DNA of 64,000 bases, taken from the NCBI RefSeq assembly GCF_016808095.1, contig NC_068976.1, forward strand, positions 558,001 through 622,000, in the 5' to 3' direction. Positions 44,292 through 55,165 of this stretch are shown here, one piece after another; within the stretch, counting starts at the first letter, position 1; every line of letters starts with the position of its first letter. A program made the translations under genes and the position numbers. The DNA is from Vigna angularis. Taxonomy: Eukaryota; Streptophyta; Magnoliopsida; Fabales; Fabaceae. The notes under the pieces were generated by a model, which searched no databases, was not told where the DNA came from, and saw only the letters and a program-made list of their open reading frames with translations.

Positions 44292-44709
44292 GTAAGTAAA
44301 ATGCATTTTGTTTATTCTAGGGTTCTTGAATTTGAATGTGATTGTCAAAGCATGAATATTTAGGGGTTTTGATTTCTATGCATGATTTGATGATATATTT
44401 GATGTTTGAACCGATTAAACTGCATGATTATGAACTGGAACACTGAAAATTGCATTTGGGTGGAGTTAGGACAGCTTTAAAATAGGTTTTTCACAAATCT
44501 GCAGAGTTACCGCTGAGGGGTAAGTTACCGCTGAGCGGTACTCTGCCAGACTTGGTTTTTTCTGGTTTTTGCGTGCTGGAATGTGGCATTGGTGGCGCTG
44601 AGGGGAAATTCTGGCCCTCAGCGGTGGTTTAGCTTCGAAAGGAGTTGTGTTCTGTGTTTTACTAATGATTAACATCATGTTCTGTGGTTTTGTTGTGTTT
44701 TGAATGTAG
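44292..44709 (+). other. putative leader intron of the second ORF
   Basis: A donor GTAAGT at 44292 (after ATCTCCACCCAA) and an acceptor TTTGAATGTAG at 44699-44709 bracket an AT/T-rich stretch, and the ATG of the ORF comes three bases into the next exon. The intron itself carries CCGCTGAGCGG words near 44520. Confidence 0.55.
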
Positions 44710-44711
44710 GA

Positions 44712-45947
44712 ATGGCATCCTCTTCAGGAAAGAGATTGAAAACCATGGCAACCAAGAGGAAGAAAAAGGAACCAGAGCAACCCCACTCTAGCAGGTTCCT
44801 CTCTAGGAAACATGAGAAGCACTTTAGGGTGGTTCAGGACAGAAGACTTCTGATGGAGAGAAAGGTTGGAATGATACCTAACTTTGCTCCTCAATTTGGA
44901 GAGCAAGTGTTAGGGAATGATTGGGGAAAGCTAGCCACTTATCCTGCACCTGCCAACATAGCTGTGGTGAAGGAATTTTACACCAATGCAAAGAAGATTG
45001 GTGATTATCCAGCTGAGAATTATTTGGGCTATGTCAGAGGCCATGCTATCAGGTATGATCCTGATTCGATCAACAACTTCCTGGATACTGTGTGGGCTGG
45101 TGAGCAATGTCAGTTTGCTCTTTGCATGGAGGAAGGTGCTGATTTTGAGGATGTGGAGAGAGTGTTGTGTATACCTGGAGGACACTTCCAAAGGAATAGA
45201 TCTGGCTCAGTGGTTAACATTAGGAGGACAGATTTGACTCCTCTTGCAAAATATTGGATGGCATTTTCTCATGCCAACATTCAGCCATGTTCACATGTGT
45301 CAGATATTACTCTCAGCAGGGCACTATTCATCTACTGTGCTATCAGAAATTTGAATGTTAATATTGGGCAGGTGATAGCTGATGAAATTAGTGTATGTGC
45401 GAACACCTCAAACAACAAAGCACCACTAGGACATCCTTCTTTGATCACTCACCTCTGCAAGCTAGCTGGGGTGGACACTTCTGTTCCACCATTTGAGAGG
45501 CCAAGAAAAGCTATTGATGAGGCTTATTATAGACAGTACTGTGGAGGTGAGGATGTAGCTCAGCCAGTTCCACCACGTCGTGCTCGTAGAGAGAGAGGGC
45601 CAGCACAGAGCCAGACATCTGCTGATACACATGAAGCAGAACCATTCCAGATGAGGGACATGTATATGTCTCTTATAGGTGCTCAGTTGCAGTCTATTCA
45701 CAGAGGGCAGGTGGCTACTGCTGAGATGATAGTGGGGATGTATGATACACCTCCAGCCCACAGGTGGACTATGGATGAATTCCATAATGTAGTAGCTTGG
45801 CCAGAAGAACCAGTACATGGAGGAGGAGCTGGAGCAGCTGAAGCTTCAGCAAGAGATATGGAAGAAGATGAAGCTGAGGAGGAGGATGCATTTGATGATG
45901 ATGAAGATGAGGAGGAAGAGGAAGATACAGAGGACAACTCAGACTGA
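44712..45947 (+). CDS. second ORF of the Athila-like element, plant transposon protein family of unknown function
   Basis: I chose ATG 44712 (MASSSGKRLKTMATKRKKKE) because it follows the likely splice acceptor; an ATG 12 nt upstream is in frame but lies in the intron. The protein has 411 residues. A basic N-terminus resembles a nuclear localisation signal. The middle, with ANIAVVKEFYTNA, YVRGHAIRYDPDSINNFLDT and further LAKYWMAFSHANIQPCSHVS, matches the 'putative plant transposon protein' family known from legume and other plant elements (PF20167 as I recall). The C-terminus is almost all Glu/Asp. No signal peptide or membrane segment is seen, so it is not an obvious envelope protein, though Athila elements often carry an env-like ORF in this place. 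It is intact and in sense orientation. Its role in the element is unknown. Confidence 0.82.
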   Translation: MASSSGKRLKTMATKRKKKEPEQPHSSRFLSRKHEKHFRVVQDRRLLMERKVGMIPNFAPQFGEQVLGNDWGKLATYPAPANIAVVKEFYTNAKKIGDYPAENYLGYVRGHAIRYDPDSINNFLDTVWAGEQCQFALCMEEGADFEDVERVLCIPGGHFQRNRSGSVVNIRRTDLTPLAKYWMAFSHANIQPCSHVSDITLSRALFIYCAIRNLNVNIGQVIADEISVCANTSNNKAPLGHPSLITHLCKLAGVDTSVPPFERPRKAIDEAYYRQYCGGEDVAQPVPPRRARRERGPAQSQTSADTHEAEPFQMRDMYMSLIGAQLQSIHRGQVATAEMIVGMYDTPPAHRWTMDEFHNVVAWPEEPVHGGGAGAAEASARDMEEDEAEEEDAFDDDEDEEEEEDTEDNSD

Positions 45948-47221
45948 TGAGGAGCTGAGATAGCATTTACTGATGAATGCTATCATATGATTATGCTTTT
46001 GCGGTTTAAGTTTTCTGAACTTATTTGTTTTTGTTTTTAGATTAGGGTTTGATGTACTCTATTGAAAACCTGGTTTGTTATGATGGTTTGCTATTAACTG
46101 TGATTGTGTGATAAGTACTGCTTGATGATGCTTATTGATTGATTGATGTTGAGATAGATGTGCACATTAAAATGCTTATACAGGTGGTTCACAAGCTTTG
46201 TGAACAAATGCATGATATCATGATTGTGATTGTGAGATTAAGCAGGATGTGTATGTCAAATGTGAATGAGCTTATATGTGAGGTTTTGAGCTCCAGAGTT
46301 TTTGGTATGATTGAATGCTATTACTTTGAAAGCATGAATGATTTTGCCCAGGTTTTCTATGATTGAATCAATTGCTTGTTTTGCATCATGTGATCAAGGC
46401 CATTTGTTGGAACCCTTTTTATTGGCCAAATTCATAAAGTTAGCTTACTAAAAGAGAACACGTTGTGTTCTATCCTTTGAACCCTTAGCCTTGAACATAC
46501 ACTGAAAACCTTTGATTGAAAATCTTTACCTTGAGTTAAGTAGAAGATCTTGTGTGGTATTGTTGAATGTTCAAGTTTGGGGTTGTTGGGAAAACATGAA
46601 AAGAAAAGCATTGAGCTAAGAAGCTAAAAAGTCAGAATATACAAAGAGAAAAGAAAAAGAAGTAAAGCTCAATGCTAATGTAAAGGTAAAAGAAAGTTGG
46701 GAATGAATAAGATAATTGTGTTGTTATGATTCTCTTAACTCAAGGATTTTGTGATCCAGAAAAACCAATTTTCTTGTTAGCCCAGCCACATTATAAGCCA
46801 TTGAAAAGTCCTTGTGATGATGCATGCTTGTGAATGTTTTTGATTGTGGTAAAATGAAAGGCAAAGTTGATTCGTGTGACATTGTGATAATAGAGTGAAG
46901 GAGTGAAACACCTCACCTCTTATACACTTGTGTGTTGAGTGAAACACTTTACCTAGTGAGGAAATAGTCCATAAGCACATGAACATCCATGCTTAATTGA
47001 TTGATCATTCATGAAAAATAGCATTTGTTGGAATTTAAATGACTTTGTGAACACTAAAGCATGTGCACATCTTGATTGAACTCTTGGTCATAAGTTTGAG
47101 TGAAGTTGTTATTTATCTTGAAAAGAGGATTTTGAATGAGTGAATCATCATATGAATTGGTTGAAGATGGAGTTACATCTTGTTTTGCTTGAGGACAAGC
47201 AAAGTTCTAAGTTTGGGGTTG
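45948..47221 (+). other. 3' untranslated region and polypurine tract of the Athila-like element
   Basis: No gene is present. CTTGAGGACAAGCAAAG at about 47189-47205 and AAGTTTGGGGTTG ending at 47221 are shared with the minus-strand relative (near 7983-8030). The latter is the polypurine tract directly before the 3' LTR. Confidence 0.8.
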
Positions 47222-48526
47222 TGATAACAGTTGAAAAACTGTTATTTTCAGGCTTAAAATTGATATTAAAAGCAACCTTTAGACTTAGAAACTAGCTTGA
47301 AATCAATGCTTTTATCTATATTTTCAGAAATAAGAGAGCTGGACAGGTTTATGCTTGATTTGAGTGTTTTTGTGCAGGTTTTGAGGTGAATTTAGTGAAA
47401 GAAGTAAAGAAGGAGAGAAGTGGAATCATAAAAGGAAGCAAAGAGTGCAAAAAGAGAAGTCGAAGGCACCGCTCAGCGGCATTTTACCGCTGAGCGGCAC
47501 TCAGGAGGTCACGGGAGGTCCGCTGAGGGGCAAACTGGCCGCTGAGGGGAAGAAAAGTGAAGCGAGGTCACCGCTGAGCGGTATTTACCGCTGAGCGGCA
47601 CTTTTTGGGCTTGGGCTTTTGTAATCTTTTGTAACTCTAGAATAGTATATAAGGACTTGCATGTCCTAGGGTTAGACATCTTTGGCAGAAACGAGGCAAA
47701 CACTCTCTCTTCCACCCCTTTGAAGGAGGATCTTGGATGCTCAGGCTACCTCTTCACCTTTTCAGGGTTTATTCTTTCATACTTTCATTGTAATTCATCT
47801 AGGTTCACCATGAATATGGTGAACTAAACCTTGTATGTTTGTTGGGGAATCAATGTAATCTCTTGAAGCTCTCATATATGGAATTTATGCTTGCATCTTA
47901 ATCTAAGATTTATGCTTTCTTTCATCATTAGTTAGGGTTTTTCCTCTTTGCTTAATGCTTGCATTGTTTAACTCATTCTAATGCATGATTATTGGTTTTG
48001 TCGATACGGACACGTACGGGGAAGTCTAGATCCGGGGAATTTCTCCCAATATTATATTGGTTGTCGTTAAGCTCCTGCACTTATGAACTAATCATTAGGA
48101 ATGCTAGGAATTGTATGAACTCGTGATTAGGGAGAAGCCATCTAGAATGGTACTTTAGAGAGTGGCATTAACAATGATGATTTGAATGTTGAATTCCTAA
48201 AATGTATGAGAGTGGATGAGATGAAATTGACCCCCAACAACATATTCATTCATATATTTCATTGAAAGTGTTTATCTTTTGTCTTTGCCATTGATCAAAT
48301 TTCATGCATACATGTTTATTTTCGTCTTTTGCATAATATAATCCAAATATTTCGTTTGTAAGTCTTAGTTAATCAAGAAACCACACAACTAAACTAGGCC
48401 GTGAGTCCTTTGGGAAGAACGATACTTGGTCTTACCAAGTTTATTACTTGAACGATTCGGTCATACTTGCCGATTGTGAAACAAGTTTGTGACATCATAT
48501 TTTGGTGCTTACAAATTTGTCCATCA
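47222..48526 (+). repeat. Athila-like 3' LTR
   Basis: It is 1305 bp and near-identical to 39403-40707. Differences seen by eye are at positions equivalent to CAAAGG/CGAAGG, GCACGTCC/GCATGTCC, ATCTGGG/ATCCGGG, ATTCCATT/ATTTCATT and TGTAAAAC/TGTGAAAC. Confidence 0.95.
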
Positions 48527-50364
48527 CTTACGCTTCTAGGCAGTTGAAGATCCACGAGAAGAATTACCCCACACACGACTTAGAGTTGGCAGCGATCGTG
48601 TTTGCACTAAAAATTTGGAGGCATCATCTGTACGGAGCAACGTTTCAAGTCTTTAGTGATCACAAGAGTCTTAAGTATCTCTTTGATCAAAAGGAGCTGA
48701 ATATGAGGCAAAGGAGGTGGCTTGAATTTTTGAAAGATTATGAGTTTGAGCTGTTGTATCACCTTGGAAAAGCTAATGTGGTGGCTGACGCCTTGAGTAG
48801 GAAAGCTGTAAGGGTCTCGGCAATGATGATGAAAGAGCTGAGCTTGGTGGAAAGTTTTAGAGATCTAAGGTTACAGTTCGACTTAGGAGCAAACGTGATC
48901 AGATGCTGTAACCTTAGACTTTCCAGTGATATGTTCGACCGAATCAGAGTGAAGCAACGTGAGGATGAAGAATTGGCAAAGATATTAAGTACGCTCGGCA
49001 CAGATCAGGCTAAGGAATTCAGTACTGGAGCGGACGGTCTACTGCGTTATATGGGTAGAACGTGCATTCCCAATGATGGTGAGCTGAAGAGGATTATATT
49101 GGAGGAAGGGCATCACAGCCGTCTTAGCATGCATCCTGGCATGACTAAGATGTATCAAGACCTTCGTGTATCTTTCTGGTGGCCGGGAATGAAGAGCGAC
49201 ATTGCACGTTTTGTAGCGTCCTGTCTAACTTGTCAGCGTGCAAAGGCCGAACACCAAAGACCAGGCGGGTTACTGCAGCCACTGGAGATTCCTGAATGGA
49301 AGTGGGACAGCATCTCCATGGATTTCGTGACCCACCTGCCACGCACGGTCAGAAACCATGATTCAGTTTGGGTGATTGTGGATAGATTAACGAAGAGCGC
49401 CCATTTCCTAGCCGTCAACTTGAAGATGTCAATGGCAAACTTGGCCAAGTTGTACATTAAGGAGATCGTTCGGTTGCATGGAGTTCCTTCGAGCATTGTT
49501 TCAGACCGAGACACGAGATTTACTTCTCATTTTTGGCAATCGTTGCAAGAAGAATTGGGGAGCAAGTTGCTGATGAGTTCAGCATATCACCCTCAGACGG
49601 ACGGCCAATCTGAGCGAACCATTCAGACGCTCGAGGATTTATTGAGGACGTGCGTCCTAGATCATATGGGAGTATGGGATGAAGTTCTGCCGCTCGTAGA
49701 ATTCACGTATAACAACAGTTTTCAAGCAAGCATAAGAATGGCACCGTTTGAGGCTCTCTATGGAAGAAAATGTAGGACGCCGCTTTGTTGGTTCCAGGAA
49801 GGAGAGAACGTATTAACTGGACCTGAATTGATCCAGCAAACAACTGAGAAGGTGAAGTTGATCCAAGAACGATTGAAGACGTCTCAAAGCAGGCAGAAAT
49901 CTTATGCTGATAAGAGAAGAAGACCCTTAGAGTTCGCTGCTGGAGATCACGTGTTTCTCAGGCTGAATCCAATCACTGGAGTGGGAAGAGTTCTCCGTCC
50001 AAAGAAGCTTTCACCCAAGTTCGTAGGGCCTTATCAAATTCTGAAGAAGATTGGATCAGTTGCGTATGAGTTAGCTTTACCACCTCAATTGTCCAACCTC
50101 CATCCAGTCTTTCACGTTTCTCAACTCCGGAAGTATATATCTGATCCATCACACGTACTGGAGTTGGAAGACGTCCAGCTTCGCCCAGACCGAACGCTGG
50201 AGCTACAACCAGTTTGCGTGGAAGATAGCCGCACCAGACTCTACAAAGGAAAGGACGTTCGTCTTGTGAAGGTGGTGTGGGACGCAAAGACTGGTGACTC
50301 AACATGGGAAGTTGAAGAAGCTATGAAGAAGTTGTACCCTCACTTGTTTCCTGGTAAGCTTTAG
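48527..50364 (+). pseudogene. Pol of the Tekay-type element, 3' part: RNase H, integrase, chromodomain
   Basis: After the target duplication the frame resumes with [20 protein letters not shown] (RNase H) and DALSRKA. The integrase zinc finger follows ([18 protein letters not shown] and CLTCQRAK) and the DDE core with [22 protein letters not shown] and [16 protein letters not shown], all three acidic residues being present. Then come the GPY/F motif ([18 protein letters not shown]), [10 protein letters not shown] and a chromodomain-like tail ([25 protein letters not shown]), which in this clade binds chromatin marks and guides insertion. The reading frame is intact to TAG 50362. Only the insertion separates it from the 5' half. 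Confidence 0.93.
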
Positions 50365-50390
50365 AATTTTCGAGGACGAAAATTTTTGTA

Positions 50391-50401
50391 GTTAGGGGGA
50401 A
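50391..50401 (+). other. polypurine tract of the Tekay-type element
   Basis: GTTAGGGGGAA directly precedes the 3' LTR. It is the usual site for plus-strand priming. Confidence 0.85.
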
Positions 50402-53127
50402 TGTGAAACCCTGATTAATTAACGCACCCAAATCCACACTCTGATCACCCTTTTAAGGCACCGTGCCACGTCAAACAGCACTCACACTCACTCTGCATGT
50501 ATCTGCCATGTGTCACGGCTGAAACCTTTGAAAAACGTTAGTGGAAGACAAGTGGCGTGTGGAGAATGGGCGTTCGTCCTGCGTGAGAAGGGAAATCACC
50601 CTCTGCATGCGCTGACGCCGTCTGTCACATTAGAAGCTTCTAAAATCTGTAGTGGGAACCAGGTGGCAGTACAGGAGTGCATGTCCGTTTGACGTGGGGG
50701 AGAAAAATGATTTCTCTGAAAACACTTTCCATCATTCCCTGCATTCATCTTCTTCCTCACGAAACCCTTGCTCTTCTTCTTCTCCAACTTCTCTCTAAAA
50801 CTCCTTCATCTTCTCTCTAAGATAACTCACCATCATCTCCTCCGATCCCATTTCAGATACCGTAGAAACATTCCCTGCACCGTGAGCATCGTTCTAAACC
50901 GAACAGAACTGCGATCTGAACTGGTAAGTTCTCGTCTCTGAATATTCGTCCCTTTTGTTTTTGCGAACCAAATTCGGGTTGCATGCGTGGGTTATAGGTC
51001 TGAACTGTTTATGATTTTTGGTGTGTTAGATTAAGTGGAAGTTGTGGAGTGATTCTTTGGGTAGAAAGCTGTGAGAGAACGAGCGAAACCCTTGCATTTG
51101 GAAGTGCACTACTGAACCAGGTAAGGGAAGCTTTAGTAATTTAATTGATACTTGGATGATGTGTGTGAAAGCATGAAGTGTACTGGATGTATGAAATGTA
51201 TGATGTTTAAGTATGCATGAACGAGCCCTGTTGTACTGGTTGTGTATGAGTGATATTGTATGAACTGTATGTTGAGGATGAAACGTATGATTTGGAAAAT
51301 AAATAATTTCTGTATAGTATGAGATGATAATATGAATTCTGTAATGTATGAGATTTATGGTGGAGATAAATTATAAGTTATGAATCGTATGAAAACTGTG
51401 AAGTTATTGTAGATGAAAAATCTGGAAAATATCATAGTCTTTGCTTGATAATGCACGCTCGTCATCAAACGGTCTTATACCGTTCGGTTTCCCCTGAAAA
51501 TGACTTAGAATAGGAATTCTTTCATTTGGAAAGGATTCTGTTTAAGAGCGAGCGTCTTCTTGTGAAAGGCTAGGTTTGAGCGTTCGGCTCATCCTAGTGG
51601 TGTCCAACGATCGTAATTAATTGAAGTTATATTAGTAACGCTCGGTTTTGTAATCCGGCGTTCGTTATAGGAGCGCTTAGTCTTATACTGAGCGTTCGTC
51701 CAAATGAGCGCTCGTTCTTAGATCGAGCGTTCGTTCTATTTAGTGCTCGGTCATTTACCTAGCGTTCGTTCTAAGCAGTGTTCGGTTTTATACTGAACGC
51801 TCGTCCTTTTCGTAATATTTCAACGAGCGATAAATAGCGTTCGTCCATAAAGCTAAATAGCGTTCGTCCATAAAGCTAAATAGCGTTCGTCCATAAAGCT
51901 AATTAGCGTTCGTCCAAACAGTAACTTTATATCCACTACCGCGTTCGGTTATTGACTGGCGGGTAGTACCTTTTATAAATTCGTGTCCGTTTTAATATCT
52001 AAAAGTCTTATGACGTTTTATTCACTTGGATTCGATCTAATGTCCTTGAAAGTAAATTATTCTAAGTATCAGTTAAATCGTTCTAGAGTCAGTCCATGTA
52101 GTTGATTCAAGTGATCACAACATTCGTCCTCGGAAAGACGTTCGTTTTTCTTCTGTCAGACACGAGTGTCTCTCGGTATCATGATGACGTTCGTCCTCAT
52201 TATGAAGGGGTCTGAACGCTCGTCTTTTTAGGGAAGTGGAACTAAGAATGAAAATGTGATGTTGAGGGAAGTATATAATGTGCGAACCATATATGAGATG
52301 AAACTATGAGTTTGGAATTTGAACGAGCGTTCCAAGGAGGAACGTCTCTCTAATTTGAATATGATGAGTTGTATAGTATGACCATGGTAAAATTACTGAT
52401 GGCTGTTCATCCTGATATTCCGTGAGTACCCGTCCTCAAGTAGAGGGGAGTAGGTCATGTGTGGGAATGGCAGGAGGCCCTAGTTCTCTTGAGTACTTTG
52501 GACTGATAGGGTTAACCTCGGGTGGCAGCTGATAAGTGTTTCCAGTTACCACACCACCCGAGTGCACGAACGCCTGTAGTTACATGGATTCATACAGTCC
52601 GGACGGTCGGTCTTATGAGAGTTTGGATGAATTATATTATGCTTTGATGTATTGTTGTATGTCTCGTATGTTAATTGCTTATGTGAAATTGTTATATGAG
52701 TTGTATGAATTAAACTACCTAAGCTTACCCTTGCAATTCCTTGTGTTGTCTACTGGTTATGTACGTCCGTCTTGTCAATGCAATGATCATCCGTGTGGAT
52801 GTGAGCAGATGGTGAGGCGCCACTTGAAGAAATGCTGGAAGAAGAAAATTTGGAAGACGCCAACCTTGTTGAAGTAGAGGTTAAAGCCGAGCCCTAGAGC
52901 GCTCGTTCAGTAGTAGCTGTTAGTGTTTCTGGATTGTATTTTGGGACGTTCGGTTATTTAGTTTTGAAAAGTCGTTCGTTCAGAACTTAGTATTTTGTAG
53001 ATATATTCCGAACCCTGTATCTTGTACGTTCGGCTTTTAAGAGTTGTTGTAATTAAGACTGCACTGTTAATTCTGTAAATGTAATTAGTTCTAATTAATG
53101 GTAATTACTATTTATTGGGATGTTACA
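50402..53127 (+). repeat. Tekay-type 3' LTR
   Basis: It is 2726 bp and near-identical to the 5' copy. The 23-bp tandem unit lies at about 51832-51909. Differences by eye include CCATACTC/CCACACTC, AATTGAGATC/AACTGCGATC and GGACGGATAAGG/GGACTGATAGGG. Confidence 0.95.
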
Positions 53128-53465
53128 GTTGTATACTTTTTGTTTTTATTCATTTATTAATTTAAATTTAATTTGTTGTATTTTTGTGATTTTTTTAAAC
53201 TTTTTATATTGAATTGTTAACATTTTTTTAATTGTTAACTTTTATTATATTTAATATTTATTTAATATTGTTTATAATATAATTAATTTGAAATTTATAT
53301 TTGTTTGTTAATAGATAATGTTTTTTGAAATTATCTATTTATTTAAAAGATATTTATTATGCGCAAATTTTAATTTTAAACTAATAGAAAATAAAAACAA
53401 ATCAAATTCAAAAAATAGTAAATCAAAACAAAAAGAAAAAGAATAAAATATTCATTCACTACATT

Positions 53466-53950
53466 TTCAGTTACGGCCAATTGAGCCGTACTTCCAAGTG
53501 TAGCTACCGCAATTCCAACTACGGTGTCGTATCAACCGTGTTTCCAATTTCGACGTGATGTGAATTGCACTTCCAACTGCGACTACAGTGAACGACAACC
53601 TCTGCAACCGCTCTTTTGCCGGTGTGCTCTCAATCACTACGTCTCGACTCGACCTTCGTCGCATCCAACCCAGAAATACATCTGATCCAAACCTTTGTCC
53701 CATCCAACCCAGCACCGACATCCTCTCAATCACTAAGGTCTCGATCTTCATCCCATCCAATCCAAAAATACATCCAACCCAGAAATACATCCCAGCACAT
53801 ACAAACAACACATAAATACCACATACAAACAACAGTCAAAAGATTCTCTATAATTATGTGGTTCTGACAGGGGCACCGTTGGAATAATAAAAAAATTGAA
53901 AGGTGTAAGAAGAGACTGATGAGGTGCATACAGAAGCACTCATGCTTGAG
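53466..53950. mobile_element. right end of the older element with inverted ends
   Basis: The reverse complement shows GAGTGCTTCTGTATGCACCTC, CAGTCTC and CTTTCAATTTTTTTATTATT and CCTGTCAGAAC, the same order as at 31708-31800. ACTTCCAAGTGTAGCT-type words at 53470-53580 correspond to the ACTTGGAAGTGTGGCT words of the left end. Between them CATCCAACCCAGAAATACATC words repeat (53670-53790). Confidence 0.5.
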
Positions 53951-55150
53951 ATTGAAGATGTTAGCCTTTTGAACCTAACACTCATATGATTGACCTAACT
54001 AATTTGTAACTAAATTACATATAAAAAACATGCTTAAATATATTATTTGGAATCATATTTCATACGCCACACTTAAGTGTTTATAATAAATATATGCTTA
54101 AGTGTTTTTAATAAATATAAAAGAAAATAAATTGTTTTTAATCTCAATCTTTAATAATAAAGTTTAACACACCTGAATTTTACAAAAACAAAAACTAATT
54201 AATTATTACTATTTGTTATAACCACTGAGTAATTTCCTTTATAAAATAGTAATTTAAAATATGCAATGGAATATATGTAGTTAGAGATTGAAGAGGAATA
54301 AAAACCCATAAAAAGAAAACACACCTTTTTATTAATCAGACGCAATTGCAGAGTAAAAGGTATCATTCTTACAATCATGAAAAGAAAAAATACTTTTTTA
54401 TTAATCACACAAAATGTACACTGAAAAATATCTACATCTACACGAAAAGGAATAGTGGTTAGTATTTTAGTGATTGAAAAGGAGAGAAACCATAAAAAGA
54501 AAAATACACCTTTATATTACTCATATTGTACTGAAAAAATATCTAAACATTAGTGACCGAAGAGAGAAAAACTCCTTGTTCAGAATCTTTAAATTCAATC
54601 AACATATTATCCGACTTAAAAATTAAAATTCTATCACAATTTTATTTTTAAAAAACATTAAAAGATAATTTTTATTACTATTTTATCTTTAAAAGAACAT
54701 ATAAAAAATAAAGAGAAATCATAAAGAAAAAAATACACACCTTTTTATTATTCACACAATTGCACACAGAAAAGGATCTACATGAAAAGGTACAATACTT
54801 GGTATAATAGCGATTGAAGACAGAAAACTCACCAAAAAAAATATACTTTTCATTAACCACACGCAATTGGACACACAAAATGTTTACAAATAGAGAGACA
54901 GCTGAGAAAAAAAAAAGGAATAAAATAAACAATCTGATATTGAAAAATACACAGAAAACATTTTAGTTAATATAGTAAGAGTAAAAAGTGAGTAAAACTT
55001 ATATAAATAAGGGAGTAATGGCAATTTAAGTTTGAACAGACTCTAAAGTTGATCATAAATTTGCTCGGACTTCAAAATCGATAATGAAGCCAATTAAATT
55101 TTGGTGTTATGCTGCAGAAGTGAGAGAGAAAAAAAGGTGATAGAGAATTT
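53951..55150. other. AT-rich intergenic DNA with five copies of a degenerate repeat
   Basis: From about 54290 to 54890, five degenerate copies of a unit built on AAACCATAAAAAGAAAAATA, CACCTTTTTATTAATCACAC and GCAATTGCACACTGAAAA occur at uneven spacing. There is no gene. Frames on the minus strand here follow the repeat. Confidence 0.6.
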
Positions 55151-55157
55151 TGAAGAA

Positions 55158-55165
55158 TATAAATA
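55158..55165 (+). promoter_or_regulatory. putative TATA box of the LRR gene
   Basis: TATAAATA is followed after 110 bp by a long CT-rich tract (55278-55312), a usual feature of plant leader sequences. The coding start is 1 kb downstream, so leader introns are likely; ACAAGGTTCGT at 55527 is one possible donor. The call is tentative, and ATATAAATAAGGG at 55000 is an alternative. Confidence 0.35.

Larger units (their letters stand above)
39403..48526 (+). mobile_element. non-autonomous Athila-like retrotransposon, young and complete
   Basis: Two LTRs of exactly 1305 bp (39403-40707, 47222-48526) start TGATAACAG and end GTCCATCA. They are flanked by a perfect CTTAC duplication (39398-39402, 48527-48531) within the RNase H codons of the chromovirus. 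The element has a tRNA-Asp-type primer site, a Gag-protease ORF (41099-43540), a stem-loop array, a separate ORF (44712-45947) and a polypurine tract. RT, RNase H and integrase core are absent, so it must use enzymes of a relative. By eye the LTRs differ at about five positions (near 0.4 percent). Both protein frames are intact, which suggests that they are under selection. Confidence 0.95.
33783..53127 (+). mobile_element. Tekay-type chromovirus (Ty3/gypsy), young, split by an Athila-like insertion
   Basis: Two LTRs of exactly 2726 bp (33783-36508, 50402-53127) begin TGTGAAACCC and end GGGATGTTACA. They are flanked by a perfect GTTGT duplication (33778-33782, 53128-53132). Between them are a tRNA-Met primer site, gag, a pol with protease, RT, RNase H, integrase and a C-terminal chromodomain-like segment, and a polypurine tract. 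By eye the LTRs differ at about ten positions (near 0.4 percent), so insertion is recent. Pol is interrupted in RNase H by 39403-48526, and gag and pol are separated by a frameshift. Confidence 0.96.

Noticed and set aside
44712..45947. Calling the second Athila-like ORF an envelope gene
   Set aside because: It has no signal peptide, transmembrane segment or coiled-coil fusion region; only its position agrees with the env-like ORF of Athila.
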